The position numbers were made by a program, and so were the translations under genes. A stretch of 27,500 nucleotides of DNA from NCBI GenBank assembly GCA_009746045.1, contig RPFO01001677.1, positions 45,001 to 72,500 on the forward strand. Reading direction: 5' to 3'. Of the stretch, positions 1 through 8,175 are shown piece by piece (the stretch's first letter is position 1; each line of letters begins with the position of its first letter). The notes under the pieces were generated by a model. The model saw nothing but the letters and a program-made list of their open reading frames with translations, was not told the origin of the DNA and did not search any database. The stretch is from Mesostigma viride (Eukaryota; Streptophyta; Mesostigmatophyceae; Mesostigmatales; Mesostigmataceae).

Positions 1-239
1 ATGGTTGTCATCAACCTTACACTCTAACCTAGGAGAAACATAGGAAATGCTGCTTAGGCATGTTAGGGCTACCATCGTCAAGGCTATGCACATATTTACA
101 AGGCTGGCCATGCTGGAGGGATGATGAAGACATATGAGGTGCGTGGCCACCCCTTCGCACATTGTAAACATACTCAGCATGGTTTTGGTGCATGTTGGAT
201 GGCATATTAAGTGGCACTGTGGGGTTACTAACTTACTGA

Positions 240-700
240 GTGGTCCTTAGCGCCTTGTCAGGTGGTCATATAGGAAACCCATCAACTTGAGTAGTTCTTG
301 TCACAATGACCCCCCACGTTGAGCATGCGTTGCCGTCAGCATGCAAGAGTTAATTATGTGTGCTTTGGTCAGTTTGCAGATGTCTTTGATGAAGAAGGAG
401 GTGCTAGTGTGGCTGAATGGTTACTCTAATTTCCTTGTAGTGTCTACATGGGTGGCCGTCTTGGAATGGTTGTAACTTGGGCAGTTCTTGTCAGAATGGC
501 GTCAAACCTTGAACATGGGAGGTACCATATGTGCAGAGGTTGGCAGCATGTGGTTTGGCCAGTTTTTGCATGGTTTGGATGGATTAAGGGGTGTTTATGT
601 GGTAAGATACACTTAAAAACCTCCCTTGGCTTCGTCACAGGTGGCTACCTAGGAAATCCATCAACTAGAGCTGCGCTTGTCAGAATGACCTGAAAATTTG
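240..700. repeat. Degenerate ~190-bp tandem repeat (about three copies)
   Basis: A recognisable block with the core AGTTCTTGTCAGAATG, preceded by a TAGGAAAYCCATCAACT-like segment in two of the copies, recurs at about 291, 481 and 670, giving spacings of 190 and 189 bases. Other stretches also align across copies, for example 188-263 with 567-643. Copies are clearly diverged. A weaker fourth trace (GGGAAATCCATCAACGTGAG) lies near 809. Bases 1-240 and 700-1000 show no gene; they hold an AT-rich stretch with poly(T) at 774-785. The repeat looks like an old, inactive satellite. Confidence 0.65.
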
Positions 701-1001
701 GGGCTGCATGTCCCCCCACCTGTAATATTTGGGAATATATGGTGGAGCATGATATGATGCGTTTATGATTTGATTTTTTTTTTTTTGATTAAAAAAGTAC
801 CTGTTTTGCGGGAAATCCATCAACGTGAGTAAACATGCTTATTTCTTGGTCCAAACTAGGTAGAATTTCTAAAAAGTGGGGGAACTATGCGGGAATATAT
901 GATTTGGTCCCAATATGTTTGCCCATTGTCCTAGGGAAAATGTGACTAAAATAGCGTCTTTTTCTATTTTTAGCGCGTTACCGGTGTATGGTGGGGGCTA
1001 G

Positions 1002-1207
1002 AGTTAGGTTAATATTGTGCGGAAACCTTTTTGCCACTTGGGCTACTCAGGTTCCGCACAATATTACCGGCGATAACCACTCGCCGGACACTCAAGTTCA
1101 CGACGTCGTGAACTTGAGTGTCCGGCGAGTGGTTATCGCCGGTAATATTGTGCGGAACCTGAGTAGCCCAAGTGGCAAAAAGGTTTCCGCACAATATTAA
1201 CCTAACT
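1002..1207. repeat. 206-bp palindrome, copy P1
   Basis: Perfect inverted repeat of two 103-base arms centred at 1104/1105, starting AGTTAGGTTAATATTG and ending with its complement. It is identical to P2 and P3. Confidence 0.92.
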
Positions 1208-1443
1208 AAAACCTAGCCTCTTGGGGCGAGGACGAATCACTAGGCTCGGAACACCCGTATGCATGAATATGATCGAATATAAGCATCTCGTTGGTGCAAA
1301 TATCGATATGAATATGATCGAATATGAGCATCTCCTTGGTGCGCATATGATTAGAGCCGGGTGCCAAATCGGAACGAATTATTCCCCCAAATAATCCGCT
1401 TCCGAGTGGATTCGAACCTGCGCCCCGCAAGGATCCAGGTCTT
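1208..1443 (+). repeat. 236-bp spacer S with an internal 45-bp duplication and a B-box-like motif
   Basis: The spacer holds two diverged 45-bp direct repeats (1263-1307 and 1308-1352, each beginning ATGAATATGATCGAATAT). On its minus strand it holds GGTTCGAATCC (1408-1418), which matches the RNA polymerase III B-box consensus GGTTCGANNCC. The flanking bases do not form a good T-stem, so a functional tRNA is not supported. The exact inverse copy is at 1650-1885. Confidence 0.75.
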
Positions 1444-1649
1444 AGTTAGGTTAATATTGTGCGGAAACCTTTTTGCCACTTGGGCTACTCAGGTTCCGCA
1501 CAATATTACCGGCGATAACCACTCGCCGGACACTCAAGTTCACGACGTCGTGAACTTGAGTGTCCGGCGAGTGGTTATCGCCGGTAATATTGTGCGGAAC
1601 CTGAGTAGCCCAAGTGGCAAAAAGGTTTCCGCACAATATTAACCTAACT
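1444..1649. repeat. 206-bp palindrome, copy P2 (central)
   Basis: Identical to P1 and P3. Because its flanks are themselves inverted copies, the symmetry continues outward to the whole 1,090 bp. Confidence 0.92.
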
Positions 1650-1885
1650 AAGACCTGGATCCTTGCGGGGCGCAGGTTCGAATCCACTCGGAAGCGGATT
1701 ATTTGGGGGAATAATTCGTTCCGATTTGGCACCCGGCTCTAATCATATGCGCACCAAGGAGATGCTCATATTCGATCATATTCATATCGATATTTGCACC
1801 AACGAGATGCTTATATTCGATCATATTCATGCATACGGGTGTTCCGAGCCTAGTGATTCGTCCTCGCCCCAAGAGGCTAGGTTTT
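1650..1885 (-). repeat. 236-bp spacer S', inverted copy of S
   Basis: Exact reverse complement of 1208-1443. It carries GGTTCGAATCC on the + strand at 1675-1685. An A-box-like TAGCCCAAGTGG lies upstream in P2 at 1605-1616, so the pair has Pol III-like order but an unusually long gap, and no tRNA fold is visible. Confidence 0.75.
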
Positions 1886-2091
1886 AGTTAGGTTAATATT
1901 GTGCGGAAACCTTTTTGCCACTTGGGCTACTCAGGTTCCGCACAATATTACCGGCGATAACCACTCGCCGGACACTCAAGTTCACGACGTCGTGAACTTG
2001 AGTGTCCGGCGAGTGGTTATCGCCGGTAATATTGTGCGGAACCTGAGTAGCCCAAGTGGCAAAAAGGTTTCCGCACAATATTAACCTAACT
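1886..2091. repeat. 206-bp palindrome, copy P3
   Basis: Identical to P1 and P2. It is followed at once by GCTAG and then a C-run and T-run (about 2099-2130). Confidence 0.92.
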
Positions 2092-2222
2092 GCTAGTACC
2101 CCCCCCAAGTGGCTGGAAATTTTTTTTTTTATCATATTTATGGTCCCCAATCATCATTGGATTTTTAGCACATGCATAGGTATGGTTTCCAGAAAAGTGC
2201 CCTTTAGGCATGTCCCCTCCCC

Positions 2223-2292
2223 TTAAGGCAATAAACAGCGGCCAAGGAGCCGCAGCAATTGCAACCAAACCATTCCAAAGTCATTCTCAACT
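2223..2292 (+). repeat. 70-bp direct repeat, left copy (probable 5' LTR remnant)
   Basis: This segment is identical over 70 bases to 11954-12023. The pair brackets gag at one end and RNase H at the other, as LTRs would. It includes AATAAA at 2230-2235. The upstream part of the two putative LTRs is too diverged to align by eye, and no clear TG terminus or primer-binding site is visible. Confidence 0.6.
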
Positions 2293-2320
2293 CGTACTCT
2301 TAATCACACTTTTTTTTTCC

Positions 2321-3229
2321 ATGGCTCGTGGCCGTGCTGCGGCAAGCGCTGAGACTGACGCCATTGTCCTGACTGGACAGGACAAGAAGGAAATGAACAA
2401 ATTAAAGCAGCACGAATTGGCAATGCGTTCGCTGCCCAAGCTGCCGGCAGCAAGGACCCGGAGAAGAAGGACTACTACGACGGCCTGGGGTACTGGTACG
2501 CGAAGACAGTGAGTTTCCTGGACAACGACCACGTTGCTACGTTGCGATTCAGTGGACACGGCTCGTCGGGAATGCCGGCCGTCCGTGATTTGATCCGGAT
2601 TGTCCACGAGAAGAAGGTGGAGTGGGCGGACTTTTACAGCCGTTTGAAGGAACTCCTGGTGCCCGAGGGCCTGCTCAAGTCGATCAAAGATATGATGCGG
2701 ATCCTCACTTTTGAGGTGTCGGGCGACCCGGTCCAGGCGACACTGGCATTCGAGAGGATGCTGGAAGACACTACGTTGACTTTTCCAGACTGTCATTGAT
2801 TTCAGCGTCGTGCTTTTCCTGGGCAAGGCCCTCGCCAGTGGTGTGATTACTGACAGCAGTATCCAAGGCCTGGCACCCGTCATGACAAAGGAAAAGCTGG
2901 AAAGCAGGACTGCCAGCTTTACTGCCATCCGGGAGGCCTTCGCCCTCGGTGGCGCGGCACAGGAATTGGCGGGAAGGGGATCTGCCACCAAGCCCGCGGG
3001 AACACCAAGCATCAGTGCTGTTTTTGGGGAGGGCGACAGACGCGAGAAGTGCCCGAGGTGCCAGGGCACTGGCGGCCACAACCGTGACAGCTGCAATGCC
3101 AACAAGAATTTTCCTCTGTCGACCAATTTGTGTGGCAAGTGCCACAAGCCAGGCCACAAGGCCAGGTTTTGCAAGTCCGGCAGGCAGCCGGACAAGAAAA
3201 ACGATGCCACTGCCGACGAGGGTAGCTAG
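2321..3229 (+). pseudogene. gag-like polyprotein, frameshifted, two zinc knuckles
   Basis: The ATG at 2321 sits in a favourable context (CCATGG) 28 bases after the putative LTR. The product would be the nucleocapsid/capsid protein that packages element RNA. The open frame shifts near 2420 and returns near 2785, so three frame segments together cover about 300 residues. The C-terminal part has two CCHC knuckles: codons 3050-3094 read CPRCQGTGGHNRDSC (C-X2-C-X5-H-X4-C, one residue longer than usual), and 3131-3172 read CGKCHKPGHKARFC (canonical CX2CX4HX4C). The middle part (KDYYDGLGYWYAKTVSF onward) is a mixed charged/hydrophobic region compatible with capsid. It ends at TAG 3227-3229. No protease follows directly, which is unusual for copia elements. 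Confidence 0.8.
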
Positions 3230-3285
3230 GGCCGGGCCCATTAGGAGGCCTCGATCGTCGGAGCATGCGCTGGGTTCGTCCCCAG

Positions 3286-3317
3286 CAGGCGCAGCAGGCG
3301 CAGCAGGCGCAGCAGGG
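3286..3317 (+). repeat. 9-bp tandem repeat (GCAGGCGCA)
   Basis: About 3.5 copies of GCAGGCGCA between gag and integrase. A local replication-slippage expansion. Confidence 0.75.
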
Positions 3318-3395
3318 AAACTAGACGGCCCAAGACAGGGCGTATTCGACATGCAGTGATAGGGTTGCAGTCTTAGTAGCCCAGCGGAGCGGCCA

Positions 3396-4385
3396 TTGGC
3401 AAATGCAAAGCAAGGGGCAGCACAAGATTTATCGGACAGTGTACCCGTAACTGATGGTAATGAAAAGCTTGTTTCTATTTACGGAATTGCCTCTCGTCTG
3501 CACACATTATTTGGCCATGGCACAAATGCTTACAAATTTGCAAATGCATTGGGTGGGGCAGAGCTTTTGGCAGCATGTCGAGATTGCTATGCGCATTGTC
3601 CTGTGTGTCAGGCTACTGGGCCAAAGCTTCCCCGCCACCATGCTAAGCATCCCTCCGCGTGCAAAGGGCAGATTGTAGGCGACGTACTGTTCTGGGCGCC
3701 TCTCCCTTATTTCATAGCCATAGATAGGTATGCTCATAATGTAGCAGTAATCCCGCTGCGGGGTCAGTCAGCGGAGGATTTGGCGGAGGCTATTGACATT
3801 CTCTCTGCGTTTTTCTCTCCTAATGAGTCACTGCAAATGCATGGACAGGCAGTTCGCATGCTTTGAGGGCAAGCCGGGGTTTGAGTACCTCCGGACAGAG
3901 CGCCGTCAAAACCATGAAGGGCAAGTTTTGGTGGAACGTGCTGTGCAGGAATTTAAACAAGGTGCAAGGCGGAACGGTGATGCTGCTCTTGGTTCTTATG
4001 CTTCCCGTTTAGTGTGGGCTTTGCATATTTCTGCATGCCTAAACCGCCGTGTGCTCCTTTCAGTGCCTTCGCGCAATTGTGTTATCACTGCAGAGGGCTT
4101 GCAGCATGGCCACTGCCTGCCTGAAGTAGAAGAGGATTGGGCACAGCATTTGCAGCAAAAGTTTGCCAATCTGGTTCGAAGGGATATGCGTAGGCCGGTT
4201 ATCGCCTATAGCGTAGGGGACCAGGTTTGGATTCATGATTAGGGCTCCTTTGGCAAGGGGGACAATGGGAGGGCCCAGCGACTGTGGAGGCTGTGGACGT
4301 GCATGTACGCAAGGCGATTGTGTCCTTGCAGGGCAAGCAACACCACATTCCCTGGAGCAGACTCAAGCCTTATGCCGCATACGAG
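3396..4385 (+). pseudogene. Integrase, frameshifted (HHCC, DDE core, C-terminal barrel)
   Basis: This would insert the element cDNA. The zinc domain is clear: H at 3501, H at 3516 (HX4H), C at 3597 and C at 3606 (CX2C), with 26 residues between the pairs. The core follows (GQIVGDVLFWAPLPYFIAID, with the first catalytic D in FIAIDRYA). A frameshift near 3830 moves the frame to the segment with MDRQFACF, where the second D would be expected, and GQVLVERAVQEFKQ, whose VER carries the probable catalytic E. GDQVWIHD (ending 4239) precedes a TAG. A third frame then continues with WEGPATVEAVDVHV and ends SRLKPY, resembling the C-terminal barrel of retroviral-type integrases. It is non-functional as it stands. 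Confidence 0.75.
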
Positions 4386-4790
4386 CGCATGGGAGCGACT
4401 TCTCCACTACTACGCGGACGTGGCGCACTTCGTGGGAGAGCCAGGTGATGTTCCCACCTCTCCCCCTCGTTCTCTGCCTGCCTCTGACACTATGGATGTC
4501 TTTGTGGGGAATAGTGAGGACGATGGTGACGTAGATGATGATGGGGACGTGCGGGCTCTAGCGGAGGATGTTCGAGGCGTAATGAGCGAGCCCCCTGCTG
4601 ACCTGCGCGAGGGTAGTAGGGCGGGCTTTACTCCTGCCGTTAGCCAGGATCCGGCTGCCGTTAGTCAGCCTAGCCGGGGGCGTGGTGGTTTGCTGAACAA
4701 GATTGTGCTAGGGCTGAGGCGCCGAGACAATACCATGGGGCTTGCTTCCCTTCGTAACCCAACCTGTGCAATATGGGCAGTGCACCACCT
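4386..4790 (+). pseudogene. Acidic, proline-rich linker of pol
   Basis: An open frame (to 4815) runs from the integrase C-terminus towards the protease-like part. It has an acidic stretch (EDDGDVDDDGDV) and Pro/Ser-rich flanks. Copia polyproteins often carry a poorly conserved, acidic linker between integrase and RT, and this fits that role. No domain is recognised. The frame changes near 4790. Confidence 0.45.
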
Positions 4791-5453
4791 CAGCTTGACC
4801 CGAGCATCGCTGTGATTTCCTCACTCTCGGCCACCTGGTCACTTCAGTGTGGGCTTCTCGTAGACACCCAAGCCCAGGTCTCCATTATTGTGGAGTATTG
4901 TGTAGATGATGATTGTCCCTTGTTTCCCTCCCGGTGGACCCAGGTCACTGACTTTGCTAGGTCGGGCTCTTACAAGGTCTTGGGGGAGATTCCACTAGAG
5001 ATCCTGGGTGTTGAGACGCCTATGTGTGTGGTGGAGGGATACGAGGGGCCAGCACTTTTGGGGCAGCCATTCTTGTCCCTACCCGGGGTCACAGTTAGTA
5101 GCACACAGTTGTCTCGAGTGGGATTTGGTTACCTGAGCTTAAACAATTTCTCCCTTGATGTAGCGACTAGGGGCCTCTCCTTGCCTATGGTGGCAGCCCT
5201 GAAAGGGGTAGTGTACAATGATTCTGAGTTGCCTCCTGCCCGTGATCTCATTACCCCTAAGGCCCTTACCCCTGAAAGCTTGGGGCTTAATTTCCATGAC
5301 TTTGCTAAAGAGAGCCCCATGTCCTTCTTTGATGTAGCCAGGCACGTCTCGACTGAGGAGGGTCTAGACGATACCCATGCAAGGTGCCATCTTGGCTGCG
5401 GGGGAACGATGGCTAGGGCTGGGATTTGTGGAGCCTGTGGACGTTGTACCTAG
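4773..5453 (+). pseudogene. Retropepsin-like aspartic protease segment and pol linker
   Basis: The frame holds GLLVDTQAQVSII (D codon at 4863), a degenerate match to the retropepsin active site DTGAxVS/T, with Q replacing the glycine. Further on, PALLGQPFL matches the C-terminal 'LLG.pFL' strand of retropepsins. Spacing between the two (about 70 residues) suits a protease fold. The following ~110 residues (VVYNDSELPPARDLITPKAL and onward) are not recognised and lead to the RT in the +1 frame. A protease lying after integrase is not the usual Ty1/copia order (gag-PR-IN-RT-RH). It may be a true variant or chance similarity in a linker. Confidence 0.5.
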
Positions 5454-5750
5454 GGATGGCAGATTGCTTCGCTTTAAGTGGACATTGCAGATGAAGCCCG
5501 TCCCGGGCACTGATAGGAAAGTAGAATTTGCTAGACCTGTAGTGCTAGAGTTTTCTGGATCTTCTGACCTGCCCCCTTCGGCCTTGACTGCGCCAGGTTT
5601 AAACAAATATACGTGGCGCATGGTAGTGTGCTTTCATCCGCGCGCTGCTCACTGCGGGCGCTTGAATAGGGGTATGCCACATTGGTCCGCTGTGCTAGAT
5701 TTTTCAAAGGCCTACCTCCACGGGGATGCCACACAACGGTCTGAAAGTGC
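5377..5750 (+). pseudogene. Reverse transcriptase (copia-type), N-terminal part, cut by insertion
   Basis: The frame begins at an internal ATG and reads LAAGERWLGLGFVEPVDVV, LRFKWTLQMKPVPGTDRK and then WSAVLDFSKAYLHGD. These correspond to the copia RT (RVT_2) pattern 'gtw.lv..p...kWv.k.K....G...r' and the first catalytic-D block 'D...AyLhG'. The domain stops abruptly at 5750, where TGAAAGTGC (5742-5750) marks one side of the 4.2-kb insertion. It resumes at 9947. Confidence 0.8.
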
Positions 5751-6019
5751 CAAAAAACAGCCTTATAACTCCTGTACGATGCAAATATTGTCGAAACATG
5801 CTAGATCTTGGTAGGTAGCGCGTTCAGGACACCAGTAGAAGGATTGCAACTTTCCGGACTTACCGGACCTCAGCTGACCTATTTTTGGCATGTCTATTTT
5901 TAGCAGTTTTCCAGATTTTAATATAAACAAATACATTCTAATATGCAAATAAAGAGTTCTTGACCTGGCTGTTTGCAAGTAAGTTGATATTCATGACTAA
6001 TGACTGTACACAAGATCTG
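5751..6019. other. Left part of the 4.2-kb insertion, no gene seen
   Basis: AT-rich unique sequence. I see no ORF of note, RNA gene or terminal inverted repeat. Confidence 0.5.
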
Positions 6020-6561
6020 ATGGTCATCCAACCGCATTTGGTAACAAAATGCCACCAAATGCTAGCAAAAATGTGCGTTTTTTGTATTTTTCATCACATT
6101 TCATTGCAGTTTCCATACAAGATGTGCTCGGTTGAGGCTGGAAACTTGTAGGCATCTTAAACATCATTATTCCAGACATCCCACAAAAAATCAGGTCCAT
6201 CATAGGGTATTTGATGTCAGTTTGCTCACAAATGTTACCAAAAATGCACGTTTTTCGTATTTTTCATCACATTCCATGACAGTTTCCATACAAGATGTGC
6301 TCAGTTCAGGCTGGAAACTTGCATGCATCTTTGCCATCATTATTTTAGACATTCCACAAAAATTCAGAACCATCAGAGGATATTTGATGTCAGTTTGCTC
6401 ACAAATGTTACCAAAAATGCACGTTTTTCGTATTTTTCATCACATTTCATTGCAGTTTCCGTACAAGATGTGCTCTGTTGAGGCTGGAAACTTGCATGCA
6501 TCTTAGCCATCATGATTTTAGACATTCCACAAAAATTCAGGCCCATCATGTTCTATTTGGT
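6020..6561 (+). repeat. 173-bp tandem satellite, about three copies
   Basis: The motif GTATTTTTCATCACATT recurs at 6084, 6257 and 6430, and GATGTGCTC at 6121, 6294 and 6467, each with an exact 173-base period. Copies 2 and 3 are more alike than either is to copy 1. The sequence is AT-rich and non-coding. Confidence 0.88.
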
Positions 6562-6922
6562 AGAGTTATCAATTCCATACCTGCCAGTTTCCATGACAAA
6601 TTCTTACCCATGGATGCGAAACTGCCAGTGTGGAATATCAAGGAGACAATCTCGTCGACTCAAATAAGATGACTCACTAAAACATGGAAACCATTCACGA
6701 GTGATATATAAGACAACCTCCAGGAGCCATACATAAAAGTTCATTGATATAAACACTGGCTGGACACAGCTGACAAAATGCACATGTGGCCATGTGGATG
6801 CTCACGCAATCTCTATTATACGGAGGAGCTTGCTGAAAATAATATTGGCAGCTGTCGCATGCATGGCTAGAAAGGTCATTTTACACGTGCACCCACAGCA
6901 TGCCAAGTAATGTAGCTGCAAA
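6562..6922. other. Unique non-coding stretch
   Basis: No coding or structured feature is visible in these ~360 bases, between the satellite and a minus-strand coding-like segment. Confidence 0.5.
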
Positions 6923-7153
6923 TTACTCAACAGGCGGCATGGCGCTGATGCGTTTGCGCGCCCTCATCTCGGTATCGCTAGGAGGTAATGGCACCTCCCT
7001 GCACAATCTCTGCCTGACCTTGTCAGCCTTCATGCACTGTGTCAACATGGACACCTCCATACCCTTTCCCTTGGCATCACAGCCAAGCTTTCGACGGTGG
7101 TTGGTGAAGCTCTTGGTGTCCTCCTTGCGCATGTGGTGCATGTGCAAGTTACT
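6923..7153 (-). pseudogene. Coding-like C-terminal segment, unrecognised
   Basis: On the minus strand a ~75-codon open segment ends at 6923. Its composition is unlike the adjoining repeat: it is rich in K, R, E and M (for example [19 protein letters not shown] and [17 protein letters not shown], ending RISAMPPVE). It reads as the basic C-terminus of a real protein. Its upstream end runs straight into the TGAG repeat, so the gene was either split by repeat expansion or this is one exon. I do not recognise a family. Confidence 0.35.
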
Positions 7154-8157
7154 AAGTGAGTGAGTGAGTGAGTGAGTGAGTGAGTGAGTGAGTGAGTGAG
7201 TGAGTGAGTGAGTGAGTGAGTGAGTGAGTGAGTGAGTGAGTGAGTGAGTGAGTGAGTGAGTGAGTGAGTGAGTGAGTGAGTGAGTGGGTGGGTGGGTGGG
7301 TGGGTGGGTGGGTGGGTGGGTGGGTGGGTGGGTGGGTGGGTGGGTGGGTGGGTGGGTGGGTGGGTGGGTGGGTGGGTGGGTGGGTGGGTGGGTGGGTGGG
7401 TGGGTGGGTGGGTGGGTGGGTGGGTGGGTGGGTGGGTGGGTGGGTGGGTGGGTGGGTGGGTGGGTGGGTGGGTGGGTGCGTGGGTGCGTGGGTGGGTGGG
7501 TGCCTGGGTGGGTGCGTGGGTGGGTGCGTGGGTGGGTGCGTGGGTGTGTGGGTGCGTGGGTGCATGGGTGCGTGGGTGCGTGGGTGCGTGAGTGCGTGAG
7601 TGCGTGAGTGCGTGAGAGCGTGAGAGCGTGAGTGCGTGAGTGCGTGAGTGCGTGAGTGCGTGAGTGCGTGAGTGCGTGAGTGCGTGAGAGCGTGAGTGCG
7701 TGAGTGCGTGAGTGCGTGAGTGCGTGAGTGCGTGAGTGCGTGAGTGCGTGAGTGCGTGCGTGCGTGAGTGCGTGAGTGCGTGAGAGCGTGAGTGCGTGAG
7801 TGCGTGAGTGCGTGAGTGCGTGAGTGCGTGAGTGCGTGAATGCGTGAGTGCGTGAGTGCGTGAGTGCGTGAGTGCGTGAGTGCGTGAGTGCGTGAGTGCG
7901 TGCGTGCGTGAGTGCGTGTGTGCGTGAGTGCGTGCGTGCGTGCGTGCATGCGTGCGTGAGTGAGTGAGTGAGTGAGTGGGTGGGTGGGTGGGTGGGTGGG
8001 TGGGTGGGTGGGTGGGTGGGTGGGTGGGTGGGTGGGTGGGTGGGTGGGTGGGTGGGTGGGTGGGTGGGTGGGTGGGTGGGTGGGTGGGTGGGTGGGTGGG
8101 TGGGTGGGTGGGTGGGTGGGTGAGTGAGTGAGTGAGTGAGTGAGTGAGTGAGTGAGT
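7153..8157 (+). repeat. Ordered simple-repeat block: TGAG, TGGG, TGAGTGCG, TGGG, TGAG
   Basis: TGAG tetramers (about 7153-7284), TGGG tetramers (7285-7476), a mixed zone with TGGGTGCG (7477-7587), a TGAGTGCG octamer array with occasional AGAGCG/CGTGCG variants (7588-7956), TGAG (7957-7976), TGGG (7977-8120) and TGAG (8121-8157). The order is roughly mirror-symmetric about the octamer array. The very long minus-strand ORFs over it (THPP, THSR and similar) are products of the repeat. Confidence 0.95.
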
Positions 8158-8175
8158 CCACGAGTGAGTTCACCA

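Larger units (their letters stand above)
1002..2091. repeat. 1,090-bp perfect nested palindrome
   Basis: The centre of symmetry is between 1546 and 1547, and the 545-bp arms are identical by base-by-base reading. Composition is P1 (1002-1207), spacer S (1208-1443), P2 (1444-1649), inverted spacer S' (1650-1885), P3 (1886-2091). P1, P2 and P3 are 206-bp perfect palindromes of the same sequence, each centred on CACGACGTCGTG. The total is six 103-bp arms plus two 236-bp spacers. Such a structure can extrude as a cruciform at several nested levels. Confidence 0.93.
997..2096. mobile_element. Foldback/MITE-like insertion flanked by 5-bp GCTAG direct repeats
   Basis: The perfect palindrome at 1002-2091 is bounded exactly by GCTAG at 997-1001 and GCTAG at 2092-2096, as expected for a 5-bp target-site duplication. 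The element has no transposase; the reading frames in it are identical on both strands because of the symmetry and are not credible genes. The termini read AGTTAGGTTAATATTG inward from each side. The perfect identity of the two 545-bp arms implies very recent formation or gene conversion, or an assembly fold-back artefact. The exact duplication at both borders favours a real insertion. Confidence 0.7.

Noticed and set aside
1600-1700. A tRNA gene in the palindrome
   Set aside because: A- and B-box-like motifs exist, but the T-stem, anticodon stem and acceptor stem do not pair.
1009-2150. ORFs of 61-93 codons in the palindrome, identical on both strands
   Set aside because: Identity on the two strands is forced by the palindrome. 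There is no independent sign of coding.
2287-3352. Minus-strand ORFs of 193 and 307 codons opposite gag
   Set aside because: They are shadows of the gag region. The plus strand carries the zinc knuckles and a Kozak-like ATG.
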